DNA of 64,000 nucleotides from Amanita rubescens (GCA_015039365.1 WION01000002.1:186001-250000); one strand, 5' to 3'. Counted from the stretch's first letter, positions 33,536 through 44,435 are shown. Notes: generated from the sequence alone by a model not told the origin. Numbers and translations: made by a program.

Positions 33536-34169
33536 GAAAGAAATCATATGAATCAAGAATGCAGAGATAAAACGGAAAAATACGCCAGCGTGTTTTTCGT
33601 TTTTTTTTGGGTGCCAAAATTTCCCGGAGGGAGACTTGGGATCGTTTCCTCGTTGTTGTATTTACAACGAACTGGAGAAGGATCATCAGAAGCGAATAAT
33701 TACCGAAATGAAGCTTAAATTGACCTTCTCCGAAACGGAGTGCAAAGGACATTTGTCTCGGCCACACCGAGGAGCGAGTAGCGACGAACTTGGTCAGGGT
33801 TCGCACCCTCTACTCCCGGTTATGCAGCATCGCAGTAAGGCTTTCGGCGATGGCTTGACGAGAGCGCAACCCCTCCGACCCAGCGAGCTATAGGTTATGG
33901 CGACAAACGGGGCATAGCCGATCTATGATATGGACATCAGATGAGGACACTGAGAATATCACTCGCCAAAAGAGGACCTCGAGTCATGGCGCAAACCCGA
34001 ATTAGCGGGGTGCGGGGAAGAATGGGCGGTAGCAGGTTTGGGGGAAAACATTGCCAACATGGCTCTAGGATTGCGAACTCCAAAGCTCTAAGCGTCAGCA
34101 GTACCACGCGAACAAGTGGACAACAAAATAATCATAACGAGCAACTCACTTATCGCCGCCGATCGCCAG
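33536..34169. other. Non-coding stretch
   Basis: About 630 bases after the minisatellite. Short open frames (33636-33893, 33941-34192, plus) give basic, low-information peptides with no recognised family. Nothing else is seen. Confidence 0.3.
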
Positions 34170-35508
34170 TCACCAGTGCCAAGGAGACCTAGAAGAAGAC
34201 GTATAGGCAGGAAATAGACTAGAAAGAAACAAGCCCAGGTCTAGGAAACCACGGAGACTGAGACCACGTCGCCAGAAGCCAGTTCCCAGAGATTCAGAAG
34301 ACCAGAGTAGTCCAGGCACGAGTAGCAGAGTTGTCGCCAGAAAGTCAGACAACGGAGGCACGAGCACGAGCACAAGCAATAAGATGTCGCCAGGCAGAAG
34401 TCTCGAAGGAAACACAACACAAGTTAGCCTCGCCATTAAAAAGAAGTACTCACGCGAGGTCTCTACAACAACGGTAGCCAGTGGGTAGCCAACACCACCA
34501 GCCACCTTCACCGCTAGACCATCGGAAAGTTTAAGATATGCCTTGCCAGGGTCATATCCGCTCCCGTCACGCGATCCAGCCCACCACTGGCACGCGGTGC
34601 ACGTTGTCACCCAGCGAGTTTCGGCACCAGGCTTGCCAGGGCCTGGCCCCTCCGCTCCTGGTGTTCCGGGGCGACTTCGTATTTGCGGTGCAACTGGAGT
34701 GGGTGATGTCGTTGACCAGTTCGTCGTGCATTCATCTCGATCGTTTTCAGGATCCACCTCGACAATGATGACGTTCAACATTGCCTCCTCGTCCCATTCA
34801 TAATCGTCAACGGTTTCGACTTCCAAAATGATCATGGAACCTAAGATGTGTAGCTTCTTTGTGCAGAGTTCTTGAACTAGCAGGAATCCAACGTACCTTC
34901 ACCGGTGAAAATGTCACCAACTAAGGTGTCATTACCCTCGGATTCATTGTCGTCATCGTCGTCAAGAGAAACTTTACATGATGTTAACTTTGTAAACGCG
35001 GTTATCAATGTCAAAATTACCGTCGTCGACGAGGATCGCGTCCTCTTTCTGATCTCGATCGATTCCAGGCAGAACTTCAAGAACAGTATCTAGACCGTGC
35101 CCGTCGTGAACGTCAACGTCATAGAATAACAGCGAGGCGTACCTTCAAGTGCCATAACCTGGAAAACGTCAGATTCATCAAGACTATTCTGCTCACCTTC
35201 CTCGTCGCCTTGGTTTTCGAATGCAACGTCTAATTGCGTATAATCGCCAGCTGTAGGCATCACATCGGCGAGGGCGACATCCTCAGTTTGTTCATTCTCG
35301 TCCACGTCTTCTTCAATCACGTTTTCTTCCTCTTCTGCAACCTCATCAGACTCCACAATAGGCTGAAGACGCACCTCTTCAAGCCGTCAATCCACCAGGG
35401 AGTCGGCTTGCGGTACCATTTGGAAACAGGGGCAATGAGGGCAGCGGACATGTCATGCATGGGGGTGCTTTTTACGCGGTTAAAAGGGTGGATAATAATG
35501 GTGTTCAT
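34170..35508 (-). CDS. Candidate acidic multi-exon gene of unknown function
   Basis: Low-confidence gene model. Minus-strand pieces can be joined by GT/AG introns in matching phase: MSAALIAPVSKWYRKPTPWW (start near 35457), an acidic exon with SDEVAEEEENVIEEDVDENE ending MALEG (35143), a small exon DTVLEVLPGIDRDQKEDAIL (35089-35023 or so), an acidic exon SLDDDDDNESEGNDTLVGDI (about 34970-34900) and an exon MIILEVETVDDYEW, LNVIIVEVDPENDRDE, followed by a Gly/Pro linker and a VTTCTACQWWAG segment. The first two pieces are out of frame by one base. I recognise no domain. The repeated acidic-beta pattern and clean splice ends argue for a real gene; the surroundings (repeats, broken genes) argue for caution. 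Confidence 0.35.
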
Positions 35509-35845
35509 CGTTGCAACTGTGTTTGTAAAGCAAGGATTGAGATATCGCAGATGGGGGGTAGCGGTTTAGGTGAAGAGCTGGAATTGGGGTTAGCGGTGAC
35601 CATATATACGGTGGCTGACCACATTGTGATCTGGGCTGACACTCCTTTTGCTGACATGATTTCGCATTACGCGTGGTTTCGTTGGGTTTCCGCTCCTGGT
35701 TAACGGACAGAAACATGCAGGGCGAGCATTTGCGTAGAGTCGCATCTGGCTTGTGATATAAATAATTATATTTTCGGCGCATTCCTTCAACGATAACAAA
35801 CCTGGTTCATCTCCTGCATGACGAACTAAATTGTCATTTGCGCTA
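35509..35845. other. Intergenic region
   Basis: Roughly 340 bases upstream of the candidate acidic gene. The open frames 35455-35703 (plus) and 35480-35782 (minus) are antisense to each other and unsupported. Nothing recognisable. Confidence 0.3.
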
Positions 35846-35990
35846 CTACAATGCTAATCGCCTACTAATTGTTAAACGCGCTTTGGTCGACCAAGAGGTC
35901 TTAAGCCCAGAAGCCAGGACCCACGACATGAAGAGTCTTGGTATCGTAAGAAGAAACCAAAGAAAATAGCCAACCACCAAATCATTCGCA
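35846..35990 (+). repeat. Dispersed repeat family, copy 2 (shortened)
   Basis: Reads CTACAATGCTAATCGCCTAC, then GCGCTTTGGTCGACCAAGAG, GTCTTAAGCCCAG and a GGTATCGTAAGAAGAAACC end. Copy 3 has the same left part (CTACAATGCTAATAACCTAC) and copy 1 the same right part (GAGTATCGTAAAAGG). It lacks the CTTCCCTGGGAACTACC block found in copies 1 and 3. Confidence 0.65.
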
Positions 35991-36411
35991 CTTCCTTCTC
36001 TCCGCTACTCCGGTCAATCCACCTCACAAGACACTCCATCATCGTGACACTGAAAAGGATGTGGACAAAGACGCACCATGTCCATCATGTCGGCGGATGA
36101 TGAAGCTGAAGTTGAATTTAGAGGCAAGGAGAACGTTTCTCTTGAAGAGAATCGAGCTAGGAAGAAGCTGAGAACGGAACGAGTAGATATATGGCTGGTA
36201 TTCTGAAGCGACGGCCGATCTTACACGACTTGGTTAATGAAGAGGCATAGACGAAATGTGTATATTAGGATTATTGAGTTTGTACCATCGTAGCCTGGGA
36301 AGTGGGAACGTTCTTGTTTCATGCCACCTCCTCGACACTCTGTCCAAAGCGTTTGAAACCGTCAGATTGTATTGATATTTCAGGCTTATTGACGCCCAAC
36401 ATAACGCTACC
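35991..36411. other. Repeat-derived and unassigned sequence
   Basis: Includes a second partial copy of the CTCTCCGCTACTCCGGTCAA block (about 36000-36020) that also occurs in the tandem repeat at 31.9-32.2 kb. At about 36325-36395 lies a segment similar to 38240-38310 (both run through CTCTGTCCAAA / TTATGTCCAAA and TTGATATTTCAGG / GTCGATATTTCAGG). No gene is supported. Confidence 0.35.
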
Positions 36412-37062
36412 ATGCGGGACAACGAGCCTCCGAGGCCTCACTGGCAACCACAACAACAAGGTCCCTGGTCAATCCCCCTACCCTCCTTGGCTAATCAAGC
36501 CACCTACCTCAACTTTCGGGGGCAGTTGATGCTCGATGATTTTGTCTCACAGACGACGCTGGATGCATGGGTCACGAAGAAAGCACTGTACAAGTCACAC
36601 CGTATCGGACCGAGACGTCCTATCCTATATTACTTTCGCCAGCCCATTTTCTTCCGTTTCGACACTTATCAACTTGCGTTCTACACTGCAACAAAAGATC
36701 AAATTGGTCTTTGTGTAACGAACGGCCCGATGTTGGATGAGCAATCCCGCGGTGTCGGTACCCATATGGTGTTAAGCTATCATCGCAGTTTTGAATGGAT
36801 CATATAAAGAATAATTTCACTAGGAAGTGGCCTGGTCCAAATGGAACGTTATGTGCATTGCCAACGTTCGAAAGTGGCTTTGCGCGTTCTCAAAATCGTA
36901 GAGCCAGTGAAAGATTTGATCGAAGACTATGACGGCCACATCCAACGCCCTACTGAAGGGGCGCTAATCCAACGGTCAACGTTCACCCCAGTAGCAAACC
37001 TAAATACGTTGCTTCTGAAGTGCGCGGCAGTATTACCGCATAATTTCGAGGACCTTCCTTGA
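36412..37062 (+). other. Two open frames of unknown origin
   Basis: 36412-36807 encodes 131 residues (MRDNEPPRPHWQPQQQGPW, LDAWVTKKALYKSHRIGPRR, FRFDTYQLAFYTATKDQIGL). 36841-37062 encodes 73 residues in another frame and ends LLLKCAAVLPHNFEDLP. I recognise no family, and there is no splice junction that clearly joins them. They could be exons of a decayed gene. Confidence 0.25.
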
Positions 37063-37599
37063 CTTCCTAGTAGACCTAAGTATTAAAATGCGCTAGACAC
37101 GACGTTTCCCTTAATCGTCAGCAGAAAAGGATCTTTTGGCCGACATCGTGAAACAGGATTGGTGGAGGAGATTTGCGGCTCAACACTCAACTCCGTTGGT
37201 ACGGTTGACTTTACAATGTGTTTCTCAAATTCTCATCGTTGTAATAAAAAAATATCACACATTCCTTGGCCCTTCTACGACCTCAATAACAATAAATCTT
37301 CTCAAACCATAGACCCTTCAGTGAACATAGTCCACTACAGTTGGGAGTTTCAGCTTTTCTGCGTGGCCTGCGAGTGGTTGATAATGAACCTCTTCAGAAT
37401 CCCAAATGAAACCACAAGTTACGTTCGCATTTGGATTTCAAGCGGTACTACAAGCATCCTAGTTTTCATGATTCTGTCACCCGCTCGCGTGCCTCTTCCC
37501 ACTTTCCTCCACAGTTTTGCGCCTAGTCCTTCCAACTCTTCAAACACCCAACACCCATCCCCGCACCCCCTGTCTCTTCTGTTCCGCTCGGTCCATCCA
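37063..37599. other. Unassigned sequence
   Basis: About 540 bases. The plus-strand open frame 37159-37662 has no recognisable motif and runs into the dispersed repeat, so it is probably fortuitous. Confidence 0.3.
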
Positions 37600-37850
37600 T
37601 ACTACAATGCTAATAACCTACTAGTATTTTTAACGTGCTTTGGTCGACCAAAGAGGTTTTAAGCCCAGGGCCCACGACAAAGGAGCACGAGGAGTCTTCC
37701 CCCTTCCCTGGGAACTACCTACGAACTTCCTTCCCCCCTCAACTTGACACTGAAAAAGGACCTACTAGGGAAAAAAAGAAGCAAATAGGAACTCACCTTA
37801 TCGCCTCGTGGATTTTTGCGTCTTCATTCTTGGGGCGTCGGCCAGTCCAG
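37600..37850 (+). repeat. Dispersed repeat family, copy 3
   Basis: The longest copy: CTACAATGCTAATAACCTAC, TTTTTAACGTGCTTTGGTCG, GGTTTTAAGCCCAGGGCCCA, CTTCCCTGGGAACTACCTAC and then ACACTGAAAAAGGACC, GAACTCACCTTATCGCC and TTTTTGCGTCTTCATTCTTG. The last blocks also occur in the 177-bp tandem repeat at 31.9-32.2 kb, so the two repeat families probably belong to one larger element. Confidence 0.65.
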
Positions 37851-38218
37851 TCCAGGGCGAGGAGAGGGGTGGAATAAAAGAAGGAAAAATCGCACATTGG
37901 CGACGACCGGTAGGACACCGCTTCTAAATGCAAGAGGGGTGTATTTGAAAGATGTCACGCGCCAAGGCGTGCTCCCAAGGGACACTATTCCTCTGCGGCC
38001 AGCCAGACTAGCGAGAGACCGGATGTGAGCATATCGCCCAAGTGGTCTCGATCAATCAGAACTGGACATCTGAAGAGACCAGAGGTCTCGTATCTGCAAG
38101 AGTGACAATATGTACTTCTTCGATAGGGCAGAAGATTGATAACGCTGGCATTCTCGTAGTCGTAGGTCTGCTAGTCTGTTTCACTCGGCCTCGGATAGCA
38201 GATAACACATAATCATAA
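37851..38218. other. Unassigned sequence
   Basis: About 370 bases with no open frame of interest, repeat or RNA gene that I can support. Confidence 0.3.
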
Positions 38219-38910
38219 TTATTTCGAGATTCCATTCCATGCGACCATCGACATTATGTCCAAATCGTCTAAAACCCTTAGATTTAGTCGATATTTCAGG
38301 TATACAAGCGCCCGTCCTAGCGCTACTGTTCTGGAGAAACTTTGTCGGCTACATTTCGGGTTCGGGCCAGTACAAGCCCCAGTACATAACTTTCCCTCCA
38401 AATACGCGGAACTTCTTACGGCTTCGTCATATTTTTTGACAATTTTGCGGAAGCGGTGTAGTTGAGTTTGTCGTAGGGGTGGAGATTGACGGGGTTGATG
38501 TAGAGTTTGGTGACGAAACGCTTGAGGAGGGGGCGGATGTCGTAGGCGTAGTTGGATTGGGCGGACCGGATCAACTCGATTGGTGTCGAGGAGGGCAGCG
38601 GCGGTAGTGGATGAGCCCAGTGTAGTGGCGAATCCCAGGCTCTTCGAGGCGCTTTTGATGTCTTGAAATTCACTGAGCATGGGTAGCGTAAAAACCGCTA
38701 ACTTTTTCGAGCTCGCGGTCTAGGAGGGGGACAAAGATGGCGTCGGTGGATGGCTCGATGTCGTGGCGAGCATAGAGCTGTTTTTCGAGCTTGCAGAGGC
38801 ATCAGTTGAGGGGGTCGTTAGCGATGTAGTTGTCCTACAAGTTCACGATAGCGTTGAATTTGAGGGCGGAGCTGGATCCCGGTGAGCGTTGACTCGGAGT
38901 CATATAAGCG
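38219..38910 (-). pseudogene. Broken SPX-domain gene fragment
   Basis: Minus-strand translation in changing frames gives LKFNAIV (about 38860), then after two stops CLCKLEKQLYARHDIEPSTD, AIFVPLLDRELEKVSGFYAT (about 38755-38695), and lower down LNYT followed in another frame by FRKIVKKYDEAV (about 38465-38425). These three blocks in this order are the SPX domain ('KFnavpEW', 'lDrELeKi..FY', 'LNyTgFRKIlKKyDk') of phosphate-sensing proteins; the 'LKFNAIV' start is most like the low-affinity phosphate permeases Pho87/90/91. In-frame stops and at least two frame changes leave it non-functional as read. No transporter helices follow. Confidence 0.65.
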
Positions 38911-40022
38911 CACCTGAATCGCATTAAGAGGATTGTCGGCCTGACTAGGCGTCATCCCGAGGCACGCGCCGCATGCCGGACACACCACATACCCACTATC
39001 GGCTGACTTGTATATGGACGTTGTAAAGGCTTATTTGTATGTTAGCTTCAGGTTATTAGTGAGATACTCCTATACATGATGTCGCTGCACCAAAAGCGGT
39101 AATAACTAAAGTGCCGCTATTATTGTGATTACGATGAGCGACGCTGAATTCCTGAGCGATCTTCCGTCAAGGTGATCAATTCGTTGATCACAAGGATTCT
39201 GCGACTTAACTTTCGGACCAGCCGCAGATCAAGAAGGATTAGACGTTGTTGCTTCTAGGGGAACGCGTATCAAACGCCTAAAGCAATCCCAAGTTGATGG
39301 CAGTACGGCATCAAATGTATTAAGGGGCCTGTCGTTGGTCGTTGGTGAGTAAATATGTATGTATATGTATCTTACCTTTTGACCAAACACGCTGGAATTT
39401 CTTTCCTATGGTTGTCCAGCCAGCAAACGCTCATGAATGGGCGGGCGCCTTGACTACTTGGGGTTAAGCAACGGTCAGACGGAAACTGGAATACAATCAC
39501 ACGTCATGGGCGGCGATTTTGTATAAAAAAAGAATAAGGGGTGGGGAAACGCTTATGTTTGTTTGAACTCATTGAATGGCCTGTGCATATGACACACTTC
39601 GTCCCCTCTTGGATAGAGCGCGCAGATCGTTTATTATCGACGATCCTTGGGTAGATATGACCACAAGAATTGGCACTGGCTCTACAAACGTTGGGGGAGA
39701 GGATAAGTAAGCGAGCATAATGGATGTGGGAAAGGATAAGGTTCGATGGCATGTGCACCGCCCTATCTCCATACCTTATATACCTGGCTAGCTTGACCCT
39801 GCTGACATTTTATTCGTTCGTTCTTTCCTCCGGTTTGACAGTATGTCCCCTTGCATTTTCCGTCCCGTTAATCTCACCGAGCGCTATAGTTGTCATCTCT
39901 GGGCTTGCCTGGTTGCACCCCTGGTCTTTTTATCTGACTTCTGTGAAGCAGTCAAAGTCATTCATTCCCATCGACCCTAGAAAGCAGGAAATCTTTCTAA
40001 TTAAAGCACCATTGGCAGCGCC
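38911..40022. other. Intergenic region and promoter of the Rds1-like gene
   Basis: About 1.1 kb. Open frames on either strand (39504-39772 minus, 39724-40026 plus) have no family resemblance. The last ~150 bases should contain the promoter of the secreted ferritin-like gene. No repeat or RNA gene is recognised. Confidence 0.35.
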
Positions 40023-41506
40023 ATGAATTCAGTACCTTTCAAGATGCTCTACACCACTCTTTTGATTTTGTCAGGGTCCATGATGGCTTCTACAGCCCCC
40101 GTTTTGACGAGAAGAGCGAATAACGATCTCCTGGTCCTCCGTACGTCGTGTGGCGATGACTGTCACAGCCACATATCTAACACAGCCACATACAGAATTC
40201 GCCAACGTCTTGGAACAGCTCGAAACTGGTTTCTACTCCCAGGCCTTACTCCAGTTCAAAGATTCTGATTTCACGGCTGCCGGGTTTTCATCGAGCCAGA
40301 TCCCCTTGGAGCAGTTGGTCACCATCCAAAGCGACGAACAAGCACATGTTACTGCGTTGCAAGCTGCCATTCAGGACTTTGGCGGTACCCCAATCACGAG
40401 CTGCAAGTTCAACTTTGCCCCTGTGCTCCAAAATGTCCCTACCATGATCAACGTAGCGAGGATCCTCGAGGACGTGGGTCTAGGTGCTTACCTCGGCGCC
40501 GCGCACCTTATCTCGGATCCCGTCTTGCTCACGACGGCTGGGTCGATTTTGACCGTGGAGGCTCGTCACCAGACGGTTTTGAACATCCTTTCAGGAACGG
40601 GGACAGCTATCCCATCTGCCTTTGATATCGCACTCGCGCCTCAGGAGGTACTCGCCATCGTCACCCCCTTCTTAAGCGGTCCATGCGACCTGGGTATTCA
40701 ACGTACGATTCCTCTCGTTTCTTATTTAGAATCTTTGCTCACGAGCGCTCTAGCGAATCCAACTCTTGTCATCACGAACCAAGGACCTGTCCAGCCAGGA
40801 ACAATGCTTACCTTCCAATCCACTGCCATGAACAGTAGTACGAACGCCAGCTCCATGTTCTGCCAGATGTTGATGGGCGGTGCAACCAACTCGCTCTCGC
40901 TCCCCCTCTCTCAATGTGTCGTCCCTGGCGGGTCCAACGGCCCCATGGCGATATGGATCACCAGCGACAGCCAACCGATCGCCAACGACGTCGTCAACCG
41001 AACACCCAACAGCATCGTTGCCGGGCCCACCATGATGTACGTCGATACCAGCGGTCAAATGCTCAGTCAAATGGTCGTCAATGGAGGAAACAGTACCGGC
41101 TCAACCTCCAGGTGGACAATCCGACTCGTTTACGAGGACGGTCAATCCCTGTCGTTGCTGCATGCTCTCATGACCGGAGTATCATCATCATCAACTCTAC
41201 CGCCTCCAGTACCTACAAACTGCGCCGAACGGGTTTGTTATCGAACGGCGCGGTAACCGCACCATCGCCCACTGGAACATCGCCGGGTGGGATCACTATT
41301 AACGGATCGTCAATGATACCCATGCCCAAAGGGGGGGTTATCGCGAACGCCCGTCATCACGCCCACTTCCACGCCGTCGCCGTCGCCCTCTCCAACGGCT
41401 GCTGTCCCATTCGTAGGTCCACAAGGTGGACAGAACAACTTTATTGGAAGATCAGCCCAGTGGTGTTACTGTTAATGGATGGGCAATGGTAGCCATGCCC
41501 CATTGA
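40023..41506 (+). CDS. Rds1-type secreted protein with ferritin-like domain, C-terminal frame breaks
   Basis: Exon 1 is 40023-40140 with a signal peptide (YTTLLILSGSMMASTAPVL); exon 2 starts at 40196. The join gives NDLLVLQFANVLEQLETGFY, the first helix of the PF13668 ferritin-like domain, followed by AAGFSSSQIPLEQLVTI, DEQAHVTALQAAI and LTVEARHQTVLNILSG. The carboxylate/His ligands typical of diiron ferritin-like folds (E..Y, E.AH, E.RH) are visible, but iron binding is not proven for the family. A Thr/Ser-rich extracellular region follows. The family's C-terminal block 'G.SPdGvtVNGW' occurs here twice, as PSPTGTSPGGITINGSS and as SGVTVNGWAMVAMPH at the very end (stop 41504-41506), but in different frames: breaks lie near 41225, in the G run at 41329-41335 and near 41456. 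Homologues are stress- or starvation-induced. Confidence 0.8.
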
Positions 41507-41624
41507 TTATTTTTTGTATATTACGGGAGTGGTATCTAGTACTTTCAATTTTTTTTTCGCTAGTCGATGTGTATGTACGATTCGGAGGGAAAGAATCATC
41601 TATGTTTCCAAGAATCTCTCGTCT

Positions 41625-42377
41625 CTACTGCTTTTTGGAGGAAAGAGGCTTTTCTTTTTTACTCCCCAACACTTTGCGTCTTTGAATCATCATATGCGTG
41701 TACATCACGTAGAGCCCTTATCACCCAAAGTTAGCCGCAACTTACAGCCAGGTTGAAACCAACTTACCAGGCCACCAAATTACAAATAAAACCGCCCTAG
41801 CCACGTCCCAGAGTGACACCGCACCGTTCTTGAACGCCTCCCAGCTTGGGACCGTCGCAAAGATTAAAAAGGCCTCAGATCCCGCGCCGAGAGGGTATAA
41901 CACGTAAAACGTGGTATAGCGGAGGTAGGTCAAGAAGCGGGGAGGTTCAGTCCCCAGGAGAGAAAAGGCGTAAAAAGCGTAACGAATTACTTCTGTGAGG
42001 GACCACGAGAGGATCATGGTTGTGTACAGAACAGTTGGTTTGGGCCTGCGGTTGGGTGTGAGAGTGAGAACGGAGGAGGGGGAGATGCGAGGCAACTTAC
42101 GGAATTGAACTGTTCTGTGATTCCCCAGACGAGGAATAGACGGCTAGAGACTTGGATGATGGTGGTGGGGAGGGGGCTTCTGACCCAGCCGAGCAGGACA
42201 TGCAAGACTTCGAGTATGGCGGTTGTTTGAACATAGGGAACAATAGGCCCTAGAGCAAGGTAGGTTGCTGTGAGGTTGTGGGGAGGTGAAAAGGACATGT
42301 TGAAGAGTACGGAAGAGAAGATAAGACCAGGAGAGAGTTGAAAAGATATTGTAGAGAATGAGGTAAAGACGCGCCAT
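41625..42377 (-). CDS. PHS1: 3-hydroxyacyl-CoA dehydratase (Phs1/HACD)
   Basis: Third step of very-long-chain fatty acid elongation in the ER membrane. The start at 42377 reads MARLYLILYNIFSTLSWSYL. The next part, NLTATYLALGPIVPYVQTTA and LEVLHVLLGWVRSPLPTTII, QVSSRLFLVWGI, continues one frame over (break between about 42250 and 42300). After an intron: LYTTMILSWSLTEVIRYAFY, FLTYLRYTTFYVLYPLGAGS and EAFLIFATVP. The catalytic Tyr and Glu of the family lie in the YVLYPLGAGSE block. A final intron (GTAAGT after WWPG) leads to GLYVMYTHMMIQRRKVLG and a Lys-rich end (stop 41625-41627), the ER-retrieval-type tail. Several hydrophobic helices are visible. The start is only 38 bases from the NOP58 stop on the same strand. 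Confidence 0.88.
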
Positions 42378-42415
42378 GATAGTGACTAGTAACTATAGTA
42401 GTACTAATACTCGCG

Positions 42416-44370
42416 CTATTCACTCTTTTTCTTCTTCTTTTTCGGTATCTCTCCATCTGTCTGAGCCTTTTCTTTCTCCTTTTTCTTGGTTTTTTTCTCC
42501 TCTTTTTCACCATTCGCTTCGCTCTCCCTTCTCTTCCGCTTCTTTTCCTTCTTTTTACTTTCTTCCTCTCCATCTACCTCCATTCTCTCCTCTTCTTCCT
42601 CCTCTTCCTCCTCCTTTATCTTCCCTTCTCTGCTTTCTTCCTCGACTTCTTCTCCTCCTTCGCCTTCCTCTTTTCCTCCTTCACATCCAACACCGCCTTC
42701 ACGGCAATTTGCGCCGCCTCCTCTCTTTGCGTTGACACAAAGTCAACTGCATCCGCTTGCGTGTTATACGTTCGCGTCTCCGCCTTCATTTCAAACTTGC
42801 CCTGCTGCCTTCTTCCCTTGATCTCCAAACCGTCTCACAATACCCAGCTCACTCTGTTCTTCCAATGCACGCAACCGCGACTCGAGCTTGGCCCGATTCT
42901 CAACCCCTATCGAACCCTGCAGATACGTCAGACTTGCCATCCGAATCCGTCAACGCAGTCTATACGGATCGCCAGCGCCGACTTGGTCGCCACCATTCGC
43001 GCCATTTTACCCTTCAGTTTCGGCGACGCTTGTCCAATCAGCGACGCGTGGTAGATCAATCCGTACTTCGGCGTATCATGTTTCGTTTTGAGCGCTCTGA
43101 AAAGAGCCTTTTCGGCTCCTAGAATCTGGACCGTGCTCGCTGGGAACTTGGCTAGACTGAGCAAGCTCCCCGCGTGGCTTATCAGTCGCGCACCGACGAG
43201 CTCTCCGACGAGTGCCGTCAAGTTGGGTGCGATGGCGTTCATCCTGTTGCGGAGGTACTCGTATAGCTGCGCCCGGTACGCGGTGATGGAGATCACCTGG
43301 TCGCAGAGGGAATGGATGTGCGCCATGTCCGAATCGGAAATTTCAGTTCCCATTGAGATCTCGGCGGCTGCTTTGACGACCGCTTCGAGGATCTTCTGGA
43401 AGGATCTCGGCGAATGATGTTTTTGAGGCGTTGGTTCGGAAGCCTGTGCAGTATGACGCTTGAGTGCCAGAAAAAAGAAAGAAAGACTGCGATAGTCTTA
43501 CCCATGGTTCGGAGAACTTTAGCATAGGCCAAGTTGTCCGATACAATTTTAGCGAGTTCAGGGAAATGCCAGCCGTACCATTCCTTTTGAAACAGAGTCG
43601 GTCGTTGAAAACAATGAAACACGAAACTTCCACATACCTTTACTCTCATAGCGTAGATATTAATCTCCTTGTCTAGATCGTCGAGTAGAGCAATAGCTTG
43701 TACAATCATCGTATCAACCTTGTCAGGTGAAAACTTGAGTTTGAACCTGCGCAAAGCGCGTGTGAGCAAAATATTCCAGAGCGGGGGGAAGGCCGCGCAC
43801 CTCGACAGCGAATGTGAAAGACCTAAACTCATCGTCGCCAGATCTTTCGGGTCCAGCCCGTCCAACAGCGCAGCCAACTGCTCTCGAATACCCCTCCACA
43901 AATCCCTCTGGTCGCTCTCTGTCGTAATCGCATTGACTTTGATGCCAAGTTTTTTAGATATCGAATGCGCTATATAAAAGTCGTGTCAAGTCTCTCTCTC
44001 CACGTTCGTAACATTGGACAGACCCACCTAGATGAGTATCAACCACGACCAAATGGTCCTTTCCTTTCCCCTTCCCGACCACCTCGTCGCTGAGGAATTT
44101 TTTGAGTCCTTTACCCAATTTTCCATTTTGGAGCGCAGTTATATCTTCTACGGCTGATGCAGTCGAAGTAAACCGATGTAGCGCTTTAAGCTTGAGCCTG
44201 TTAACCTCGATTCGCCAGTTGTCTCAATGAAATCACTTGTCAGGAACGTACAACTTGCTAGCCCTCTCCGGCGATTCAAACTCCTTCCATAAGTCGGCAC
44301 TCTCAAGCTTGGCAGAGTCTGTCACTTTGAAAAGGCAATAGCCCATCGCGGTCTCGTACAACACGAGCAT
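42416..44370 (-). CDS. NOP58: Nucleolar box C/D snoRNP protein Nop58
   Basis: Core protein of box C/D snoRNPs, needed for rRNA 2'-O-methylation and pre-18S processing. The start at 44370 reads [18 protein letters not shown]; exon 1 44370-44252, exon 2 44197-44028 ([29 protein letters not shown]), and further exons carry [77 protein letters not shown], then the NOP domain [40 protein letters not shown] and [20 protein letters not shown]. The C-terminus has [16 protein letters not shown], a KEEK region and a KKE/D-type tail ending PKKKKKKSE (stop 42416-42418). Between about 42620 and 42980 at least four frame changes are needed (around [20 protein letters not shown] and the KEEKKS run). The gene is expected to be essential, so these are suspect. 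Confidence 0.9.
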
Positions 44371-44435
44371 CTTGGGCTAGGTGGCAGTCACTTTAGCGTC
44401 AAGAGACCACCCTTGGCAATATTTTTCGCGGCACC
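44371..44435. promoter_or_regulatory. Remaining NOP58 upstream region
   Basis: Only about 65 bases separate the NOP58 start codon from the first sign of island DNA (the direct repeat at 44436). If that repeat marks the insertion edge, most of the original NOP58 promoter has been displaced or is supplied by island sequence. Confidence 0.35.

Noticed and set aside
42376..42821. Ser/Pro/Leu-rich plus-strand open frames near NOP58.
   Set aside because: They are the complement of the Lys/Glu-rich NOP58 C-terminal tail.
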